From Saccharicrinis aurantiacus (GTDB lineage: Bacteria > Bacteroidota > Bacteroidia > Bacteroidales > Marinilabiliaceae), in contig NZ_LYBV02000001.1 of NCBI RefSeq assembly GCF_001660705.2, forward strand, positions 62,001 through 126,000: a stretch of DNA of 64,000 nt, given 5' to 3'. Position numbers and translations under genes: made by a program. This document shows, piece by piece, positions 9,821-19,501 of the stretch. The notes below the pieces were generated by a model. That model did not search any database. It worked only from the letters and a program-made list of their open reading frames with translations, and had not been told where the DNA came from. The number at the start of each line of letters is the position of its first letter. Position 1 is the first letter of the stretch.

Positions 9821-9828
9821 TAAATTTG
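9821..9828 (+). promoter_or_regulatory. -7 box of the alkaline phosphatase gene
   Basis: TAAATTTG is an exact TAnnTTTG match that ends 9 nt before the ATG at 9838. The transcript would start within a few bases of the start codon. This box contains the TTG at 9826 that could otherwise be read as an upstream start, which argues against that start. Confidence 0.5.
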
Positions 9829-9837
9829 ATAGAAAAT

Positions 9838-11001
9838 ATGAGAATAGTAAAATTTGTGGCTTTAATAGCCATTTTTGTAGGGGGGAGTGCAGTTACAAGT
9901 GCACAAGAAAATTATAAAGATAAAGCGGAAAATCTGAGTTATCAGAACGAGGATTTTTATGAGGTAAAAAAGTATACTGAGAGTGAGCTAAAATTTAAAA
10001 AAGAGCCTAAAAATATTATACTATTAATTGGTGATGGAATGGGCGTTGCCCAGGTTTTTACTGGTCTAACAGCCAATAAGGGCGAGTTAAATCTTTGTAA
10101 TTTTAAGCATATTGGTTTTTCAAAAACCCAAAGTAGTGATAATTATGTGACGGATTCTGCTGCAGGAGGAACAGCTTTGGCAAGTGGAGTTAAAACTACC
10201 AATGGAACAATAGGCTTGGATGCTAACGGAAAGCCAGCAAAGACTATTTTAGAGTATGCTGAGGATAATCAGAAAGCCACAGGATTAGTAGCTACTTCGT
10301 CAATTACACATGCTACACCGGCTTCTTTTATTGCACATCAGCCATCAAGAAAAATGTACGAAGAGATTGCTGCTGATTTTTTAAATACAGATATTGATGT
10401 ATTTATTGGTGGTGGAGCTGCTCATTTCAAAAATCGTAAAGATGGTAAAGACCTAACAAAAGACTTATCTGAAAAGGGTTATCAGATCGTTTATTCGATG
10501 GAGGAAGCAGAGAAAATCCAGAATAATGGAAGATTAGCAGTTTTTACTGCCGACGAGCATAACGATGATTATCAATTAAGAGGAAATATGTTGGTTGATG
10601 CCACTAATAAAGCCATTTCAACTTTATCAGCTGATTTACATGGTTTCTTTTTAATGGTTGAAGGATCCCAAATTGATTGGGGTGGTCATCAAAATAGTAC
10701 TTCATTTGTAGCTGGCGAAATGTTAGATTTTGATAAGGTTATTGGTGAGGTATTAAAGTTTGCAATTGAAGATAAAGAGACTTTAGTAATTGTTACAGCT
10801 GATCATGAAACGGGAGGTATGGCAGTTACAGGTGGCGATATGTCAACAGGAAGTGTTAATGGTGGCTTTGTAACAGGGAATCATACAGGAATTATGGTGC
10901 CTGTATTTGCCATCGGTCCAGGAGCTGAAGAATTTATGGGTATATATGAGAATACTGAAGTGTTTGATAAAATGATGAAGCTTTGGAAATTTAAGAAGTA
11001 A
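9838..11001 (+). CDS. Alkaline phosphatase
   Basis: Exported metal-dependent phosphomonoesterase of 387 residues that releases phosphate from organic esters, probably in the periplasm. A signal peptide (MRIVKFVALIAIFVGG to SAQ, about 23 residues) is followed by the first metal site IGDGMG (Asp66), the nucleophile motif VTDSAAGGTAL (Ser107), VEGSQIDWGGH (about 275-285) and TADHETGG near 320. All parts of the core are present, so the enzyme looks intact. The ATG at 9838 is chosen over TTG 9826 because the signal peptide fits and the TTG lies in the promoter. A bidirectional terminator follows. No Pho-box was identified. Confidence 0.93.
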   Translation: MRIVKFVALIAIFVGGSAVTSAQENYKDKAENLSYQNEDFYEVKKYTESELKFKKEPKNIILLIGDGMGVAQVFTGLTANKGELNLCNFKHIGFSKTQSSDNYVTDSAAGGTALASGVKTTNGTIGLDANGKPAKTILEYAEDNQKATGLVATSSITHATPASFIAHQPSRKMYEEIAADFLNTDIDVFIGGGAAHFKNRKDGKDLTKDLSEKGYQIVYSMEEAEKIQNNGRLAVFTADEHNDDYQLRGNMLVDATNKAISTLSADLHGFFLMVEGSQIDWGGHQNSTSFVAGEMLDFDKVIGEVLKFAIEDKETLVIVTADHETGGMAVTGGDMSTGSVNGGFVTGNHTGIMVPVFAIGPGAEEFMGIYENTEVFDKMMKLWKFKK

Positions 11002-11021
11002 TATTTTTGTAACAATATAAC

Positions 11022-11055
11022 AAAGGCGCATTGTACTTAATTACAATGCGCCTTT
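11022..11055. terminator. Bidirectional terminator
   Basis: A perfect 14-bp stem (11022-11035 with 11042-11055) with a 6-nt loop, A-rich on the left and T-rich on the right. It sits between two convergent genes (alkaline phosphatase and the DUF6249-like gene) and can serve both. Confidence 0.9.
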
Positions 11056-11068
11056 TGTTTTTATTCGT

Positions 11069-11419
11069 CTACTTATCCGTTTTTTTATTTATTTGTTTCT
11101 GGATAAAATAGAAACTCAATAAACCACTTCCACCAAAGAGTAACATCATTGAAAAATATGCAACAGCTTCATTTATATCGGTGCTTTTAGCCAAATAATC
11201 ACCGACTAATAAACCAATGCCTAGGGCTACTGCAACAATACCAAACTTTAAGGCTCCAGATGTTTTTTCTTTCTTTTCCCCTTCATTAAACAAGCCCGCA
11301 TCTTTTCCTGCTGCAATTAAGGCAAGGCGTTCTGCTTTTCTGGTTCTAAAATGAGCTATTGATATTATAATGGCTGTTATAGAGCCAAATACGATTGCAG
11401 GTACTAAAATATTTTCCAT
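11069..11419 (-). CDS. Small membrane protein, DUF6249-like
   Basis: Protein of 116 residues with an N-terminal membrane helix (about 5-22), a short basic segment (FRTRKAERLALIAAGKD), and two further helices (about 55-75 and 85-107) ending in EAVAYFSMMLLFGGSGLLSF. This pattern matches what I know as the DUF6249 family of Bacteroidota. Those genes usually stand next to an ECF sigma factor gene; none is visible here, so it appears orphaned. Function unknown. Confidence 0.7.
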   Translation of the reverse strand: MENILVPAIVFGSITAIIISIAHFRTRKAERLALIAAGKDAGLFNEGEKKEKTSGALKFGIVAVALGIGLLVGDYLAKSTDINEAVAYFSMMLLFGGSGLLSFYFIQKQINKKTDK

Positions 11420-11515
11420 AATTATTATTTTTTATTTCTATTTATGTTCTGCTTAGTAAGACAACATCTATTGTAAAGAGGTTACAAAAAAAGAAAGAAT
11501 CCGTGCAAAAAATAA

Positions 11516-11523
11516 TACTTTTG
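11516..11523 (+). promoter_or_regulatory. -7 box of recQ, near-leaderless
   Basis: TACTTTTG is an exact TAnnTTTG match ending 4 nt before the recQ ATG (11528). Transcription would begin at or next to the start codon, so the mRNA would be leaderless or nearly so. Confidence 0.5.
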
Positions 11524-11527
11524 CGGC

Positions 11528-13636
11528 ATGCAAATAAATAGGGCTCAGCAAATTCTTAAAAATACTTTTGGGTATAGTAAATTCCGTCCAACACAAGAGG
11601 AGGTTATAAAAACTGTACTTCAAAAAAAGGACTGTATGGTTTTAATGCCAACGGGTGGAGGTAAAAGTATTTGCTTTCAGGTTCCTGCTTTATTGGGCAA
11701 AGGGCTTACAATTGTGGTTTCTCCTTTGATTGCTTTAATGAAAGATCAGGTTGAGGCTTTACGCGAGAATGGAGTATCGGCGATGTACCTAAATAGCTCG
11801 CTTGGCGATATGGAGCAACAGCAAGTGATGAATGATTTAGTAGATCACAAAATCAAGCTGCTGTATGTATCTCCTGAGAAAATGAATAGCGAGCATTTTT
11901 TCTATACTTTAAAACAACTTCAAATTAGTTTAATTGCCATTGATGAAGCCCATTGTATTTCATCGTGGGGACATGATTTTAGACCTGATTACAAAAAGTT
12001 AGGGTACTTAAAACGTCAGTTTAAAAATGTGCCAATTATGGCATTAACAGCAACGGCCGATCCGCTTACTCAAAATGATATTCTGCAGCAGCTTAATTTA
12101 GTGGAACCGGTTGTTTTTAAAGATTCATTTAGTAGGCCTAATATTTTTATTGAAGTTCAGCCTGCCTATAAACGTAAAGAAAAGATTCTCGAATTTATTA
12201 AGCAACACACAGATGAATCGGGAATAATATATTGTTTGAGTAAAAAAAACACAGAGGATCTATCAAAGTACTTAAGGGATAATGGCATATCTTCAGGGTA
12301 TTACCACGCTGGTATGGAGGCAGGATCGAGAAATAGGGTTCAAAGTGATTTTATTAATGATAGAATCAGGGTTGTTTGCGCAACAATTGCTTTCGGTATG
12401 GGTATTGACAAATCTAATGTTAGATGGGTAATACATCATAACCTGCCTAAAAATATTGAAGGGTACTATCAAGAGATCGGGCGAAGTGGAAGAGATGGGA
12501 TGGCAGCTAATGCTTTGCTGTTTTATGGCGTTCGCGATTATAATATACTAGCTCAATTTAACGAAGAGGCTGAACGTAGAGTGATTTTAAATGCCAGATT
12601 AGATCGCATGCTTCATTTTGCAGAGTCGAATCATTGCAGGCGAAAGTTGTTGTTGAATTACTTTGGCGAATGGACAACAGAAGATTGTGGTGCTTGTGAT
12701 AATTGCAAAGGGCGACAGTTTTTATTTGATGGTACGGTGTTGGCTCAAAAAGCTTTGTCGGCAGTGGTAAGAGCCAAAGGTAAGTTAAGTAAGGAATTGC
12801 TGCCATATGTATTAGTGGGAGAATCACGACCAGATGTTTTAGCTGGCGATTTTCATAAAATTAAAACCTTTGGTGCAGGAACCGAAAAAACAGCCGACCA
12901 ATGGGCTACAATATGTAATCAACTATTAGGTTTAGGATATCTAAAAATTGAATACCAACGCGGAAGTATTTTAGCATTAACGCCTTTGAGTAATAAAGTG
13001 CTTTTTGAAGGAGCTCAAGTTCAGTTACATTTACTCAATCAAAAGATTGAGAGAGAGACAAAGGTTGCACCTAAAAAGGTTTCGCATAAAGCTTCAGTAC
13101 CTAAAACAGAAGGAAGCTTATTCGAAAAATTACGACAATTGCGTAGAAAGATGGCTGTTGAAAGAGGCGTTCCTCCATATATATTGTTTTCAGATGCTAC
13201 ATTATCAGAAATGGTATCTCACATGCCAACTAACGAATGGGAGATGAAAGAAATTTCAGGTGTTGGAAATCAGAAATGGGATCAGTATGGTCAAGCTTTT
13301 GTTGATGAAATAATCACTTTTAAGAATAAAGGAAAAAGAACAAAACCAGCATACGAAAAAACTTACGATTTATATAAAAAAGGAAGTTCACCAGAGGTGA
13401 TTGCTGCTCAACTCGGAATTAATTTGATTACCGTATATTCTCACTTAGCTACGCTATATCAGAATGGAGAATCTGTTGATATTGAGCAATACGTTATGCC
13501 TTATGAGCAAATGGAGGTTGAAGAAATTTTAAAAGGTAACTCTAAAGCAACTTTGCAAGAAGTGTATGAGTCCGCCAATAAAGCAATACCGCATCATGTG
13601 GTTCGTTTGGCAATGGTTTTGGCCGAAAAGAATTAA
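11528..13636 (+). CDS. recQ: ATP-dependent DNA helicase RecQ (long form)
   Basis: 3'-5' DNA helicase of 702 residues acting in recombination and fork repair. The DEAD/helicase N-domain has Walker A PTGGGKS (about 39-45) and the box DEAHCISSWGHDFRP (about 138-152). The helicase C-domain includes the GRSGRDG motif. The zinc domain has its four cysteines in C-x16-C-x2-C-x2-C spacing near 371-395, then a winged-helix RQC domain and an HRDC domain (about 540-610). The last 80 residues look like a further helix-turn-helix (HTH_40-like) module. The full domain set separates it from the shorter RecQ at 50316. It is a single gene between a minus-strand small gene and doxX. Confidence 0.95.
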   Translation: MQINRAQQILKNTFGYSKFRPTQEEVIKTVLQKKDCMVLMPTGGGKSICFQVPALLGKGLTIVVSPLIALMKDQVEALRENGVSAMYLNSSLGDMEQQQVMNDLVDHKIKLLYVSPEKMNSEHFFYTLKQLQISLIAIDEAHCISSWGHDFRPDYKKLGYLKRQFKNVPIMALTATADPLTQNDILQQLNLVEPVVFKDSFSRPNIFIEVQPAYKRKEKILEFIKQHTDESGIIYCLSKKNTEDLSKYLRDNGISSGYYHAGMEAGSRNRVQSDFINDRIRVVCATIAFGMGIDKSNVRWVIHHNLPKNIEGYYQEIGRSGRDGMAANALLFYGVRDYNILAQFNEEAERRVILNARLDRMLHFAESNHCRRKLLLNYFGEWTTEDCGACDNCKGRQFLFDGTVLAQKALSAVVRAKGKLSKELLPYVLVGESRPDVLAGDFHKIKTFGAGTEKTADQWATICNQLLGLGYLKIEYQRGSILALTPLSNKVLFEGAQVQLHLLNQKIERETKVAPKKVSHKASVPKTEGSLFEKLRQLRRKMAVERGVPPYILFSDATLSEMVSHMPTNEWEMKEISGVGNQKWDQYGQAFVDEIITFKNKGKRTKPAYEKTYDLYKKGSSPEVIAAQLGINLITVYSHLATLYQNGESVDIEQYVMPYEQMEVEEILKGNSKATLQEVYESANKAIPHHVVRLAMVLAEKN

Positions 13637-13641
13637 AGATC

Positions 13642-13678
13642 GCTATGGTTTAGAATGATAATATTTCAAAACCATAGC
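13642..13678. terminator. Possible terminator hairpin between convergent genes
   Basis: A 10-bp perfect inverted repeat (13642-13651 with 13669-13678) with a 17-nt loop lies 6 nt after the recQ stop and before the convergent DoxX gene. There is no clear T-run after it, so termination is only probable. Confidence 0.4.
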
Positions 13679-13707
13679 ATATTTGTTACAAGAATTAGTT
13701 TTGGGAC

Positions 13708-14109
13708 CTAATCCCAAATATTGTTTTTAGAGAATGCGTATTTTCCTCCACCAGTAAAAAACAAAGCAAGGGCGCCAAATAAATAGAGTCCTAATAACTC
13801 AATAGCCCAACCGCCATGTTTGCCAAGGCTAAATATATCATTACTGTGTGCCATAAAAATGGCGACTAAACAATTAATTGCAAATACTGCTGAGGCTAAC
13901 CTTGTTCTTATACCAATTATTATGGCAATGGGAGCTAATATTTCTCCAACAAATACTCCGTAAGCTAAAAATTGAGGTAAGCCCAATTGTGATACCATTC
14001 CTTTAATAAAGTTAATTCCTCCGCTGAGTTTAGCTAAACCATGAAGTAGCATTAACAAGCCTATAGATAAACGGATCAATAGTAATCCGGCGTCTGTGTT
14101 CTTTTTCAT
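13708..14109 (-). CDS. DoxX family membrane protein
   Basis: Protein of 133 residues with four transmembrane helices in the DoxX arrangement: LLIRLSIGLLMLLHGLAKL (about 9-27), a second helix with EILAPIAIIIGIRTRLAS (about 51-68), a third at about 70-87 and a last at about 100-120. DoxX proteins are small membrane subunits of uncertain role, in some organisms tied to thiol stress or quinone reactions. It is a lone gene with no informative neighbour. Confidence 0.85.
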   Translation of the reverse strand: MKKNTDAGLLLIRLSIGLLMLLHGLAKLSGGINFIKGMVSQLGLPQFLAYGVFVGEILAPIAIIIGIRTRLASAVFAINCLVAIFMAHSNDIFSLGKHGGWAIELLGLYLFGALALFFTGGGKYAFSKNNIWD

Positions 14110-14220
14110 AATTTATTTTGATTATTTTGTTGTTTACAATATAACAACCGTTATTGGTAGTTTTTGTTCCAACAGAAGAAGTGCAAAAAGTATCTTTTTG
14201 TGGTGTAATTAGTTTGTAAC

Positions 14221-15360
14221 CTAAACTTCTTTCAATATAGAAAAGTGATTATTGTAGGATGGAACCCAAATGGTTAATCTTTGTCCTGGGTGTATATCTT
14301 TTGATTTTAAGTGATTCCAATGTAATATGTCTTCAATTGTACATCTATGCATTATGGCAATCTTATGGAAGTATTCTCCCTTTACCACTGTATGTATGAT
14401 TTTTTTTGTGCGAGGAAGAGGGTATTCTTTCTTTAATTTTTTCAGTTCCACATTAGAACCCGTTTCGATAAATCGAGAAATATATTTTTTTGGTAGAAAA
14501 AGGCAAGTTGGTTTTTCTCTGTTCGGAATTATATTTTTCGTGAACATTGGGTTTAGCTGCTGTAGTTCCACTAAATCAATACCTGTTCTGCTTACTATTT
14601 CATCAAACGATATTTTTTTGTGAACGTATACAGTATCTAAATCAGAAAATACATAATTGGGTTCAAGGTTTGGCGTGTCGTAATATTTTGAATATTCAAT
14701 GGCATACGTTGCTGCAATAAAAGCAGGTACATAACCTTTAACTTGTTCGGGTAAATATGGTCTGAGTTCCCAGTAATTTGTAATACCGCCAGATCGTTCA
14801 ATCGCTTTTTTCACTACACCTACACCACCATTGTATGCAGCCAACGCCAATTGCCAATCGTTAAAATTGCGGTATAAATATTCTAAATATTTGCAGGCAG
14901 CTTCAGTGGCTAAAATAGGGTCGCAGCGTTCATCAACATAGCTTGTAACCTTTAAATCGAACATTGTACCCGAGTGGTATAAAAACTGCCAAAGCCCCAT
15001 AGCTCCCGATGAGGATTTTGCTTTAGGGTCGAGTGCTGATTCAATAACAGCAAGGTATTTAAGTTCTAATGGTAGATTGTATTTTGCTAAATATTCCTCA
15101 AACAGGGGGAAGTATAGTTTTGAGCGACTAATAATGTTAGCTAAGTGATCTCTTCTTTTTACTGTGTAAACATCAATATAAGCTTTTACATTTTCGTTAT
15201 AATTAAGCTCAATAGGTGTTTGTTCATTTAGCGTTTCAATACGTTGCTTTATCATCCACTCCGGAAACTGTGGTATGGTATTATCTTGTCCTGAAATATT
15301 GCTATAAATAGTAATAGCGATAATCAAAACCCACCAATTTTTATTTCCTAATAGCATCAT
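14221..15360 (-). CDS. Lytic transglycosylase with LysM domain (MltD-like)
   Basis: Exported murein transglycosylase of 379 residues that cleaves peptidoglycan glycan strands. A signal peptide (to about residue 24) is followed by the SLT domain (about 90-215). Its catalytic Glu107 lies in VIESALDP, followed by SSGAMGLWQF and the AYNGG motif. A LysM-type module for peptidoglycan binding is at about 323-370 (HTVVKGEYFHKIA, ending in GQRLTIWVP). It starts 65 nt after the coiled-coil protein gene 15426-16322 on the same strand, so the two may be cotranscribed. Confidence 0.92.
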   Translation of the reverse strand: MMLLGNKNWWVLIIAITIYSNISGQDNTIPQFPEWMIKQRIETLNEQTPIELNYNENVKAYIDVYTVKRRDHLANIISRSKLYFPLFEEYLAKYNLPLELKYLAVIESALDPKAKSSSGAMGLWQFLYHSGTMFDLKVTSYVDERCDPILATEAACKYLEYLYRNFNDWQLALAAYNGGVGVVKKAIERSGGITNYWELRPYLPEQVKGYVPAFIAATYAIEYSKYYDTPNLEPNYVFSDLDTVYVHKKISFDEIVSRTGIDLVELQQLNPMFTKNIIPNREKPTCLFLPKKYISRFIETGSNVELKKLKKEYPLPRTKKIIHTVVKGEYFHKIAIMHRCTIEDILHWNHLKSKDIHPGQRLTIWVPSYNNHFSILKEV

Positions 15361-15425
15361 AAATTAAGGTATTGTTTTGATATTCGTTCATTTAAAAGCC
15401 AAACGAAATGCTTTTATCTCAATTA

Positions 15426-16322
15426 TTATTTGAGAGTAAAAGTCATTGTGCCAATATTTCTTTCATCAGCAAAAATATCAGCGGTATATTCTCCCTTTGT
15501 AAGTTCTCCTGAATCTACTTTATAGTATAAGCAAACATCCACTTCTTCGCCACCGTATTCAATTACCCTCTTACTCGAAAAATAAATCTCATCACTCTCG
15601 TATTTGAAAATATCTTCACGCGAGTGAAATAATAATGCGCCATCAGGTCGAAGGATTCTTAAAAATATTTCTTTTTCACCAACCTCGGCTGTAATATTTT
15701 TTTGAATAGTGAAGCAAATCTTAATTTTATCTATTCGAGATAAACGTGTGGTTTTGCGGCCATTTGCATTCACTGTAGAGGCTTCCATATTAAAAGTTTC
15801 TAATTTGGAGGCTATATCTACTACCTGCTCTAATTTTTCTTTTTCGGTTTCTAATTGCTGCGCACTCGATTGCATTGAGCTAACCCTTTTACGATAAGCA
15901 ATATTTTCTTCTGTTAGTTCTTGGTTTTTCTGATTTAACGAATCTATTTGTGAAACAAAGCTTTTCAATACCCGACGCATTGATGTTAATTGCTTTTTAT
16001 ATTCCCTAATTTTAGATGAATTGGTAGCTTTAACAGTTTGGATCTCTTCAATAAGTTGAGCAATCTTTTCCCTTTCCTGCTCAAGCATAATGTTTAACGT
16101 ATCACTATTTGATTGAAGCGAATCAAAATTCGTAGCTAGGTCTTGATATTCGTAGGTAAGAATTGCTTTTTCCTCCTGCATTTCATCTATATAGCCTTGC
16201 ATCTCACTTTTGTTCTGAAAGTACAAGTAGCCAATAATAAATACCAATATTGCAGCTGTAACTCCAATAATAATGGTGGTTTTATTCGACTTCTTTTGAG
16301 GGGGTGTGCTATTTTGCTCCAT
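15426..16322 (-). CDS. Membrane-anchored coiled-coil protein
   Basis: Protein of 298 residues with a short basic cytoplasmic N-terminus, one transmembrane helix (about 17-35), a long coiled coil (about 40-175), and a C-terminal beta-rich domain (about 195-298) that starts IDKIKICFTIQKN. Similar proteins are common in Bacteroidota and have no firm function. Its place next to the transglycosylase, and opposite the isomerase run, suggests an envelope role, but this is inference. Confidence 0.75.
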   Translation of the reverse strand: MEQNSTPPQKKSNKTTIIIGVTAAILVFIIGYLYFQNKSEMQGYIDEMQEEKAILTYEYQDLATNFDSLQSNSDTLNIMLEQEREKIAQLIEEIQTVKATNSSKIREYKKQLTSMRRVLKSFVSQIDSLNQKNQELTEENIAYRKRVSSMQSSAQQLETEKEKLEQVVDIASKLETFNMEASTVNANGRKTTRLSRIDKIKICFTIQKNITAEVGEKEIFLRILRPDGALLFHSREDIFKYESDEIYFSSKRVIEYGGEEVDVCLYYKVDSGELTKGEYTADIFADERNIGTMTFTLK

Positions 16323-16487
16323 CTTATACCTATGCTTAATTTTCTACAGCCCACAAAAATAAGATTTTTTACGGATGTCACAAGGTACAGCTGTTAAGTT
16401 TAATGTGTTGGCAATTTTCCATTGTCGGGCAATTTTATTTTCTTAGCACCGTTTTTAAAAAAACTTCACATTAATTGAATCTTTAAC

Positions 16488-18410
16488 ATGATAAGAAAAA
16501 CGATACAAACTGTTGCTTTAGGATTATTAGTGACTTTTGGTGCACAAGCACAAAACAGTTCTACACTATTGACAATTGGAGATAAAGAATTCTCTTCGGA
16601 AGAGTTTAATTTCATTTACGATAAAAACAACAGCTTTTCTGAAACAAAGCAATCAAAAAAGGAATATATAGATCTTTTTGTAAACTATAAATTAAAGGTT
16701 GCTGAAGCTGAGGCTCAAGGTTTAGATACCGTTCCTGCTTTTGTTAAAGAGTTTAATTATTATAAAAAAGAACTTGCTAAGCCATATTTAACCGATCAGG
16801 CAATAACTGATCAGTTGCTGAAAGAAGCTTATGAACATTTAAAAGTTGAAGTTGATGCGAGTCATATACTCTTAAGGTTAGATGAAAATGCTTCGCCCGA
16901 AGATACCTTAAAAGTTTATGAAAAGTTAATGGGTATCAAAAAACAAGCTGAAGAAGGAGCAGACTTCGGAGTATTGGCTCAGAAATATTCTGAAGATCCA
17001 TCGGCAAAACAAAACAAAGGTCATCTAGGATATTTTAAAGGTTTCATGATGGTTTATCCGTTTGAGCATGCGGCATATAACACTGAAGTAGGGCAACTAT
17101 CTGAGATTACACGTACATCTTTTGGTTACCATTTGATAAAAGTAAATGATAAGCGAGAGGATAGAGGAGAGTTATTAACAGCCCATATTATGATGATGTT
17201 TCCTCAAAATGCAACTTCAGAAATTAAAGCAGAGAAAAAAGCTAAAATTGACTCTGTTTATCAGTTAGTCCTTAAAGGGGATGATTTTGGTGCTTTGGCC
17301 ACTTCTTATTCAGAAGACAGACGCAGTGCCACAAACAACGGTGAGTTACCATGGTTTGGTGCAGGTAAAATGATTCCAGAATATAGCGAGCCTGCATTTG
17401 AGTTAGATAGTGTAAATAATATTTCAGCAGTAGTTGAATCGCCATATGGTTTTCATATCATAAAGTTATTAGACAAGCGCTCTATTGCTTCTTTCGAAGA
17501 GATGGAAGAGGAAATAAAAGGGAAAATTAAACGTGATGAAAGAGCCAATAAAGGCACTAAATCTTTAGTTGCTCGATTGAAGAAGGAATATTCGTATAGC
17601 GAAAATGGGGCTAATATGAGCTTGGTTAAAGATAAGGGTACTAGTACTGATTTATCCAACGAGGATTACGTTGAACTATTGAATAGTGAAGATGCTGTTT
17701 TATTTACTTTGGCTGATTCAAGCTATACAGGAGCTGATTTAGCAAAATTTATTATTGATAATAGAACTTATACCAAAGCCAAAAGAATAAAAGAATTTGA
17801 TGCAATGTTTGAGGCTTTTGCCGATGAAAAAATCTTGAGTTATGAGGAAGCACATTTAGAAGAAAAGTATCCAGAATACCGCTTCTTGGTTGATGAGTAT
17901 CATGATGGTTTATTGATTTTTGAGATTAGTCAAGCTGAAATTTGGAATAAGGCTAACGAAGATTCTATAGGAATACAGAACTATTTTAATGCCAACTCTA
18001 AAAGCTATTACGAGCCAGAACAAATACAAGGTGAGATTGCATTTTTTAAGTCAAAGAAGGATCAAAAAGCATTTAGTAAAATAGCAAAATCCACTATTTT
18101 ATCTGATTTTGATTCCATAAAGTCAACAATGCCTGAGCCCAATAAAATTAAATTGGTGAAGGGAACCTTTTCTCGTGGCGACTTTAAAACAGTAGATGCT
18201 CAAATTTGGAAAGATAAAAAATCGGAAGGCAATGTAGATAAAGAATTTCCTTATAGCTTTGCACGTGGGAAAACAATTCCTAAAGTTTACAAAGCTCTTG
18301 ATGAAACAAAAGGCCAGGTTATTGCAGATTATCAAACAGAATTAGAGGCACAATGGCTTAGTGTGCTAAAAGAGAAATTAAATCCTATTGTAAATAAAAA
18401 AGCCTTATAA
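16488..18410 (+). CDS. Peptidyl-prolyl cis-trans isomerase, PpiC/SurA type
   Basis: Periplasmic foldase of 640 residues. The signal peptide is MIRKTIQTVALGLLVTFGAQAQ. Two parvulin-type rotamase domains follow, at about 125-225 (ASHILLRL to GYHLIKVNDKRE) and about 233-330 (AHIMMM to GFHIIKLLDKR). The C-terminal 300 residues have no motif I recognise. This is the first gene of a plus-strand run with a lipoprotein, a SurA-like isomerase and an OstA-like protein. That order suggests chaperoning of outer-membrane proteins, where the last step would be LPS or OMP assembly. A stem-loop spans its stop codon. Confidence 0.9.
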   Translation: MIRKTIQTVALGLLVTFGAQAQNSSTLLTIGDKEFSSEEFNFIYDKNNSFSETKQSKKEYIDLFVNYKLKVAEAEAQGLDTVPAFVKEFNYYKKELAKPYLTDQAITDQLLKEAYEHLKVEVDASHILLRLDENASPEDTLKVYEKLMGIKKQAEEGADFGVLAQKYSEDPSAKQNKGHLGYFKGFMMVYPFEHAAYNTEVGQLSEITRTSFGYHLIKVNDKREDRGELLTAHIMMMFPQNATSEIKAEKKAKIDSVYQLVLKGDDFGALATSYSEDRRSATNNGELPWFGAGKMIPEYSEPAFELDSVNNISAVVESPYGFHIIKLLDKRSIASFEEMEEEIKGKIKRDERANKGTKSLVARLKKEYSYSENGANMSLVKDKGTSTDLSNEDYVELLNSEDAVLFTLADSSYTGADLAKFIIDNRTYTKAKRIKEFDAMFEAFADEKILSYEEAHLEEKYPEYRFLVDEYHDGLLIFEISQAEIWNKANEDSIGIQNYFNANSKSYYEPEQIQGEIAFFKSKKDQKAFSKIAKSTILSDFDSIKSTMPEPNKIKLVKGTFSRGDFKTVDAQIWKDKKSEGNVDKEFPYSFARGKTIPKVYKALDETKGQVIADYQTELEAQWLSVLKEKLNPIVNKKAL

Positions 18411-18421
18411 TAATAAGGCTT
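18396..18421 (+). terminator. Stem-loop spanning the stop codon
   Basis: An 11-bp perfect stem (18396-18406 with 18411-18421) has a 4-nt loop, and the TAA stop (18408-18410) lies in that loop. Only a short T-run follows, so it may be a partial terminator or an attenuator between the first and second genes of the run. Confidence 0.55.
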
Positions 18422-18479
18422 TTGGCTCATACTAAATGCAAATAATTATTTGCATGCATATTATATTCAACAACACATA

Positions 18480-19334
18480 ATGAAGTTATTAATCGTTAGT
18501 ATTTATATCACACTTTCATTGTTCATGTTTTCTTGTATTCAAGAAAGTGATACTGAGAATCTACAACCTGTAGCTCAAGTTGAGAGTTACATTTTAACAG
18601 TAAAAGAATTGTCGAGTGCAATCCCTGAGAACTTATCAGTTGCAGATAGTACATCTTTTGCACAAAATTATATTGCCAGGTGGGTGAAAAGAATGCTGCT
18701 TCTTCGTAAAGCGGAGTTAAACTTATCGGCTAAAGAAAAAGATGTGGCGCAATTACTAGAAGATTATAGAGCCTCGCTTTTAGTGCATAAATATCAGCAG
18801 AAACTCCTTGAGCAAAAGTATGCACCTGATATTACCAATAGTGAAATTGAAGCCTACTATGAGGATATGAAGGATAATTTTGCCCTACAGCAAACCATTG
18901 TGAAAGGTATGTTTATAAAAGTTCCGCTAACGGCGCCTAACTTGAATACCGTAAAAGCACTATTTAAGTCTGATAAAGAGGAGGATGTGAAAGAGCTAGA
19001 AGCTTACTGTTATCAAAACGCAAATAAATTTGAGAATTTTGCTGATAAATGGACCGAGACAACAAAGTTTAATGCTTTGATGCCAGAGCCTGTACCTAAT
19101 GATTCTCGCTTCTTTAAAAAGAATGAATTATTCGAAACTCAAGATTCTATCTACGTTTATTACCTTTATATTAACGAGTATAAACTCAAGAATGAGCTAG
19201 CACCAGTTGAATTTGTGAAGGGTAGGATTGAATCTATTTTATTAAATAAAAATAGAATTAAGTTTATACAAAATCTCGAAGAAGAACTCTATGAAGAAGG
19301 CCTAGAGCAAAAACAAATAAAGTTCTATGAATAA
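18480..19334 (+). CDS. Lipoprotein in isomerase operon
   Basis: Protein of 284 residues. The ATG at 18480 is chosen because it gives a clean signal peptide with lipobox (MKLLIVSIYITLSLFMFSC, Cys19). The frame is open 10 codons further upstream from a TTG, without support. The middle part is helical and resembles the N-terminal chaperone region of SurA-like proteins, but I see no rotamase signature. It is flanked by two PPIases, so a cooperating OMP chaperone without isomerase activity is plausible. That is inference. Confidence 0.78.
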   Translation: MKLLIVSIYITLSLFMFSCIQESDTENLQPVAQVESYILTVKELSSAIPENLSVADSTSFAQNYIARWVKRMLLLRKAELNLSAKEKDVAQLLEDYRASLLVHKYQQKLLEQKYAPDITNSEIEAYYEDMKDNFALQQTIVKGMFIKVPLTAPNLNTVKALFKSDKEEDVKELEAYCYQNANKFENFADKWTETTKFNALMPEPVPNDSRFFKKNELFETQDSIYVYYLYINEYKLKNELAPVEFVKGRIESILLNKNRIKFIQNLEEELYEEGLEQKQIKFYE

Positions 19335-19448
19335 GTTTCTGTAAAAGCTTAAAAGAATGTTTTTATGATACTTCAGATATTGCCTCTACATTTAAAGTTT
19401 AACTAGTTTTTAACTTTACTAAATATTAGCGACTAATTTAATATTACT

Positions 19449-19456
19449 TATATTTG
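19449..19456 (+). promoter_or_regulatory. -7 box before the SurA-like gene
   Basis: TATATTTG matches TAnnTTTG exactly and lies 45 nt before the ATG at 19502, in a 167-nt gap after the lipoprotein gene. It gives this gene a promoter of its own. No clear -33 TTG is seen. Confidence 0.45.
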
Positions 19457-19501
19457 TGCCTTTATTACAAGGAAACCTCTTGGATTTAATTTATTATACT
19501 G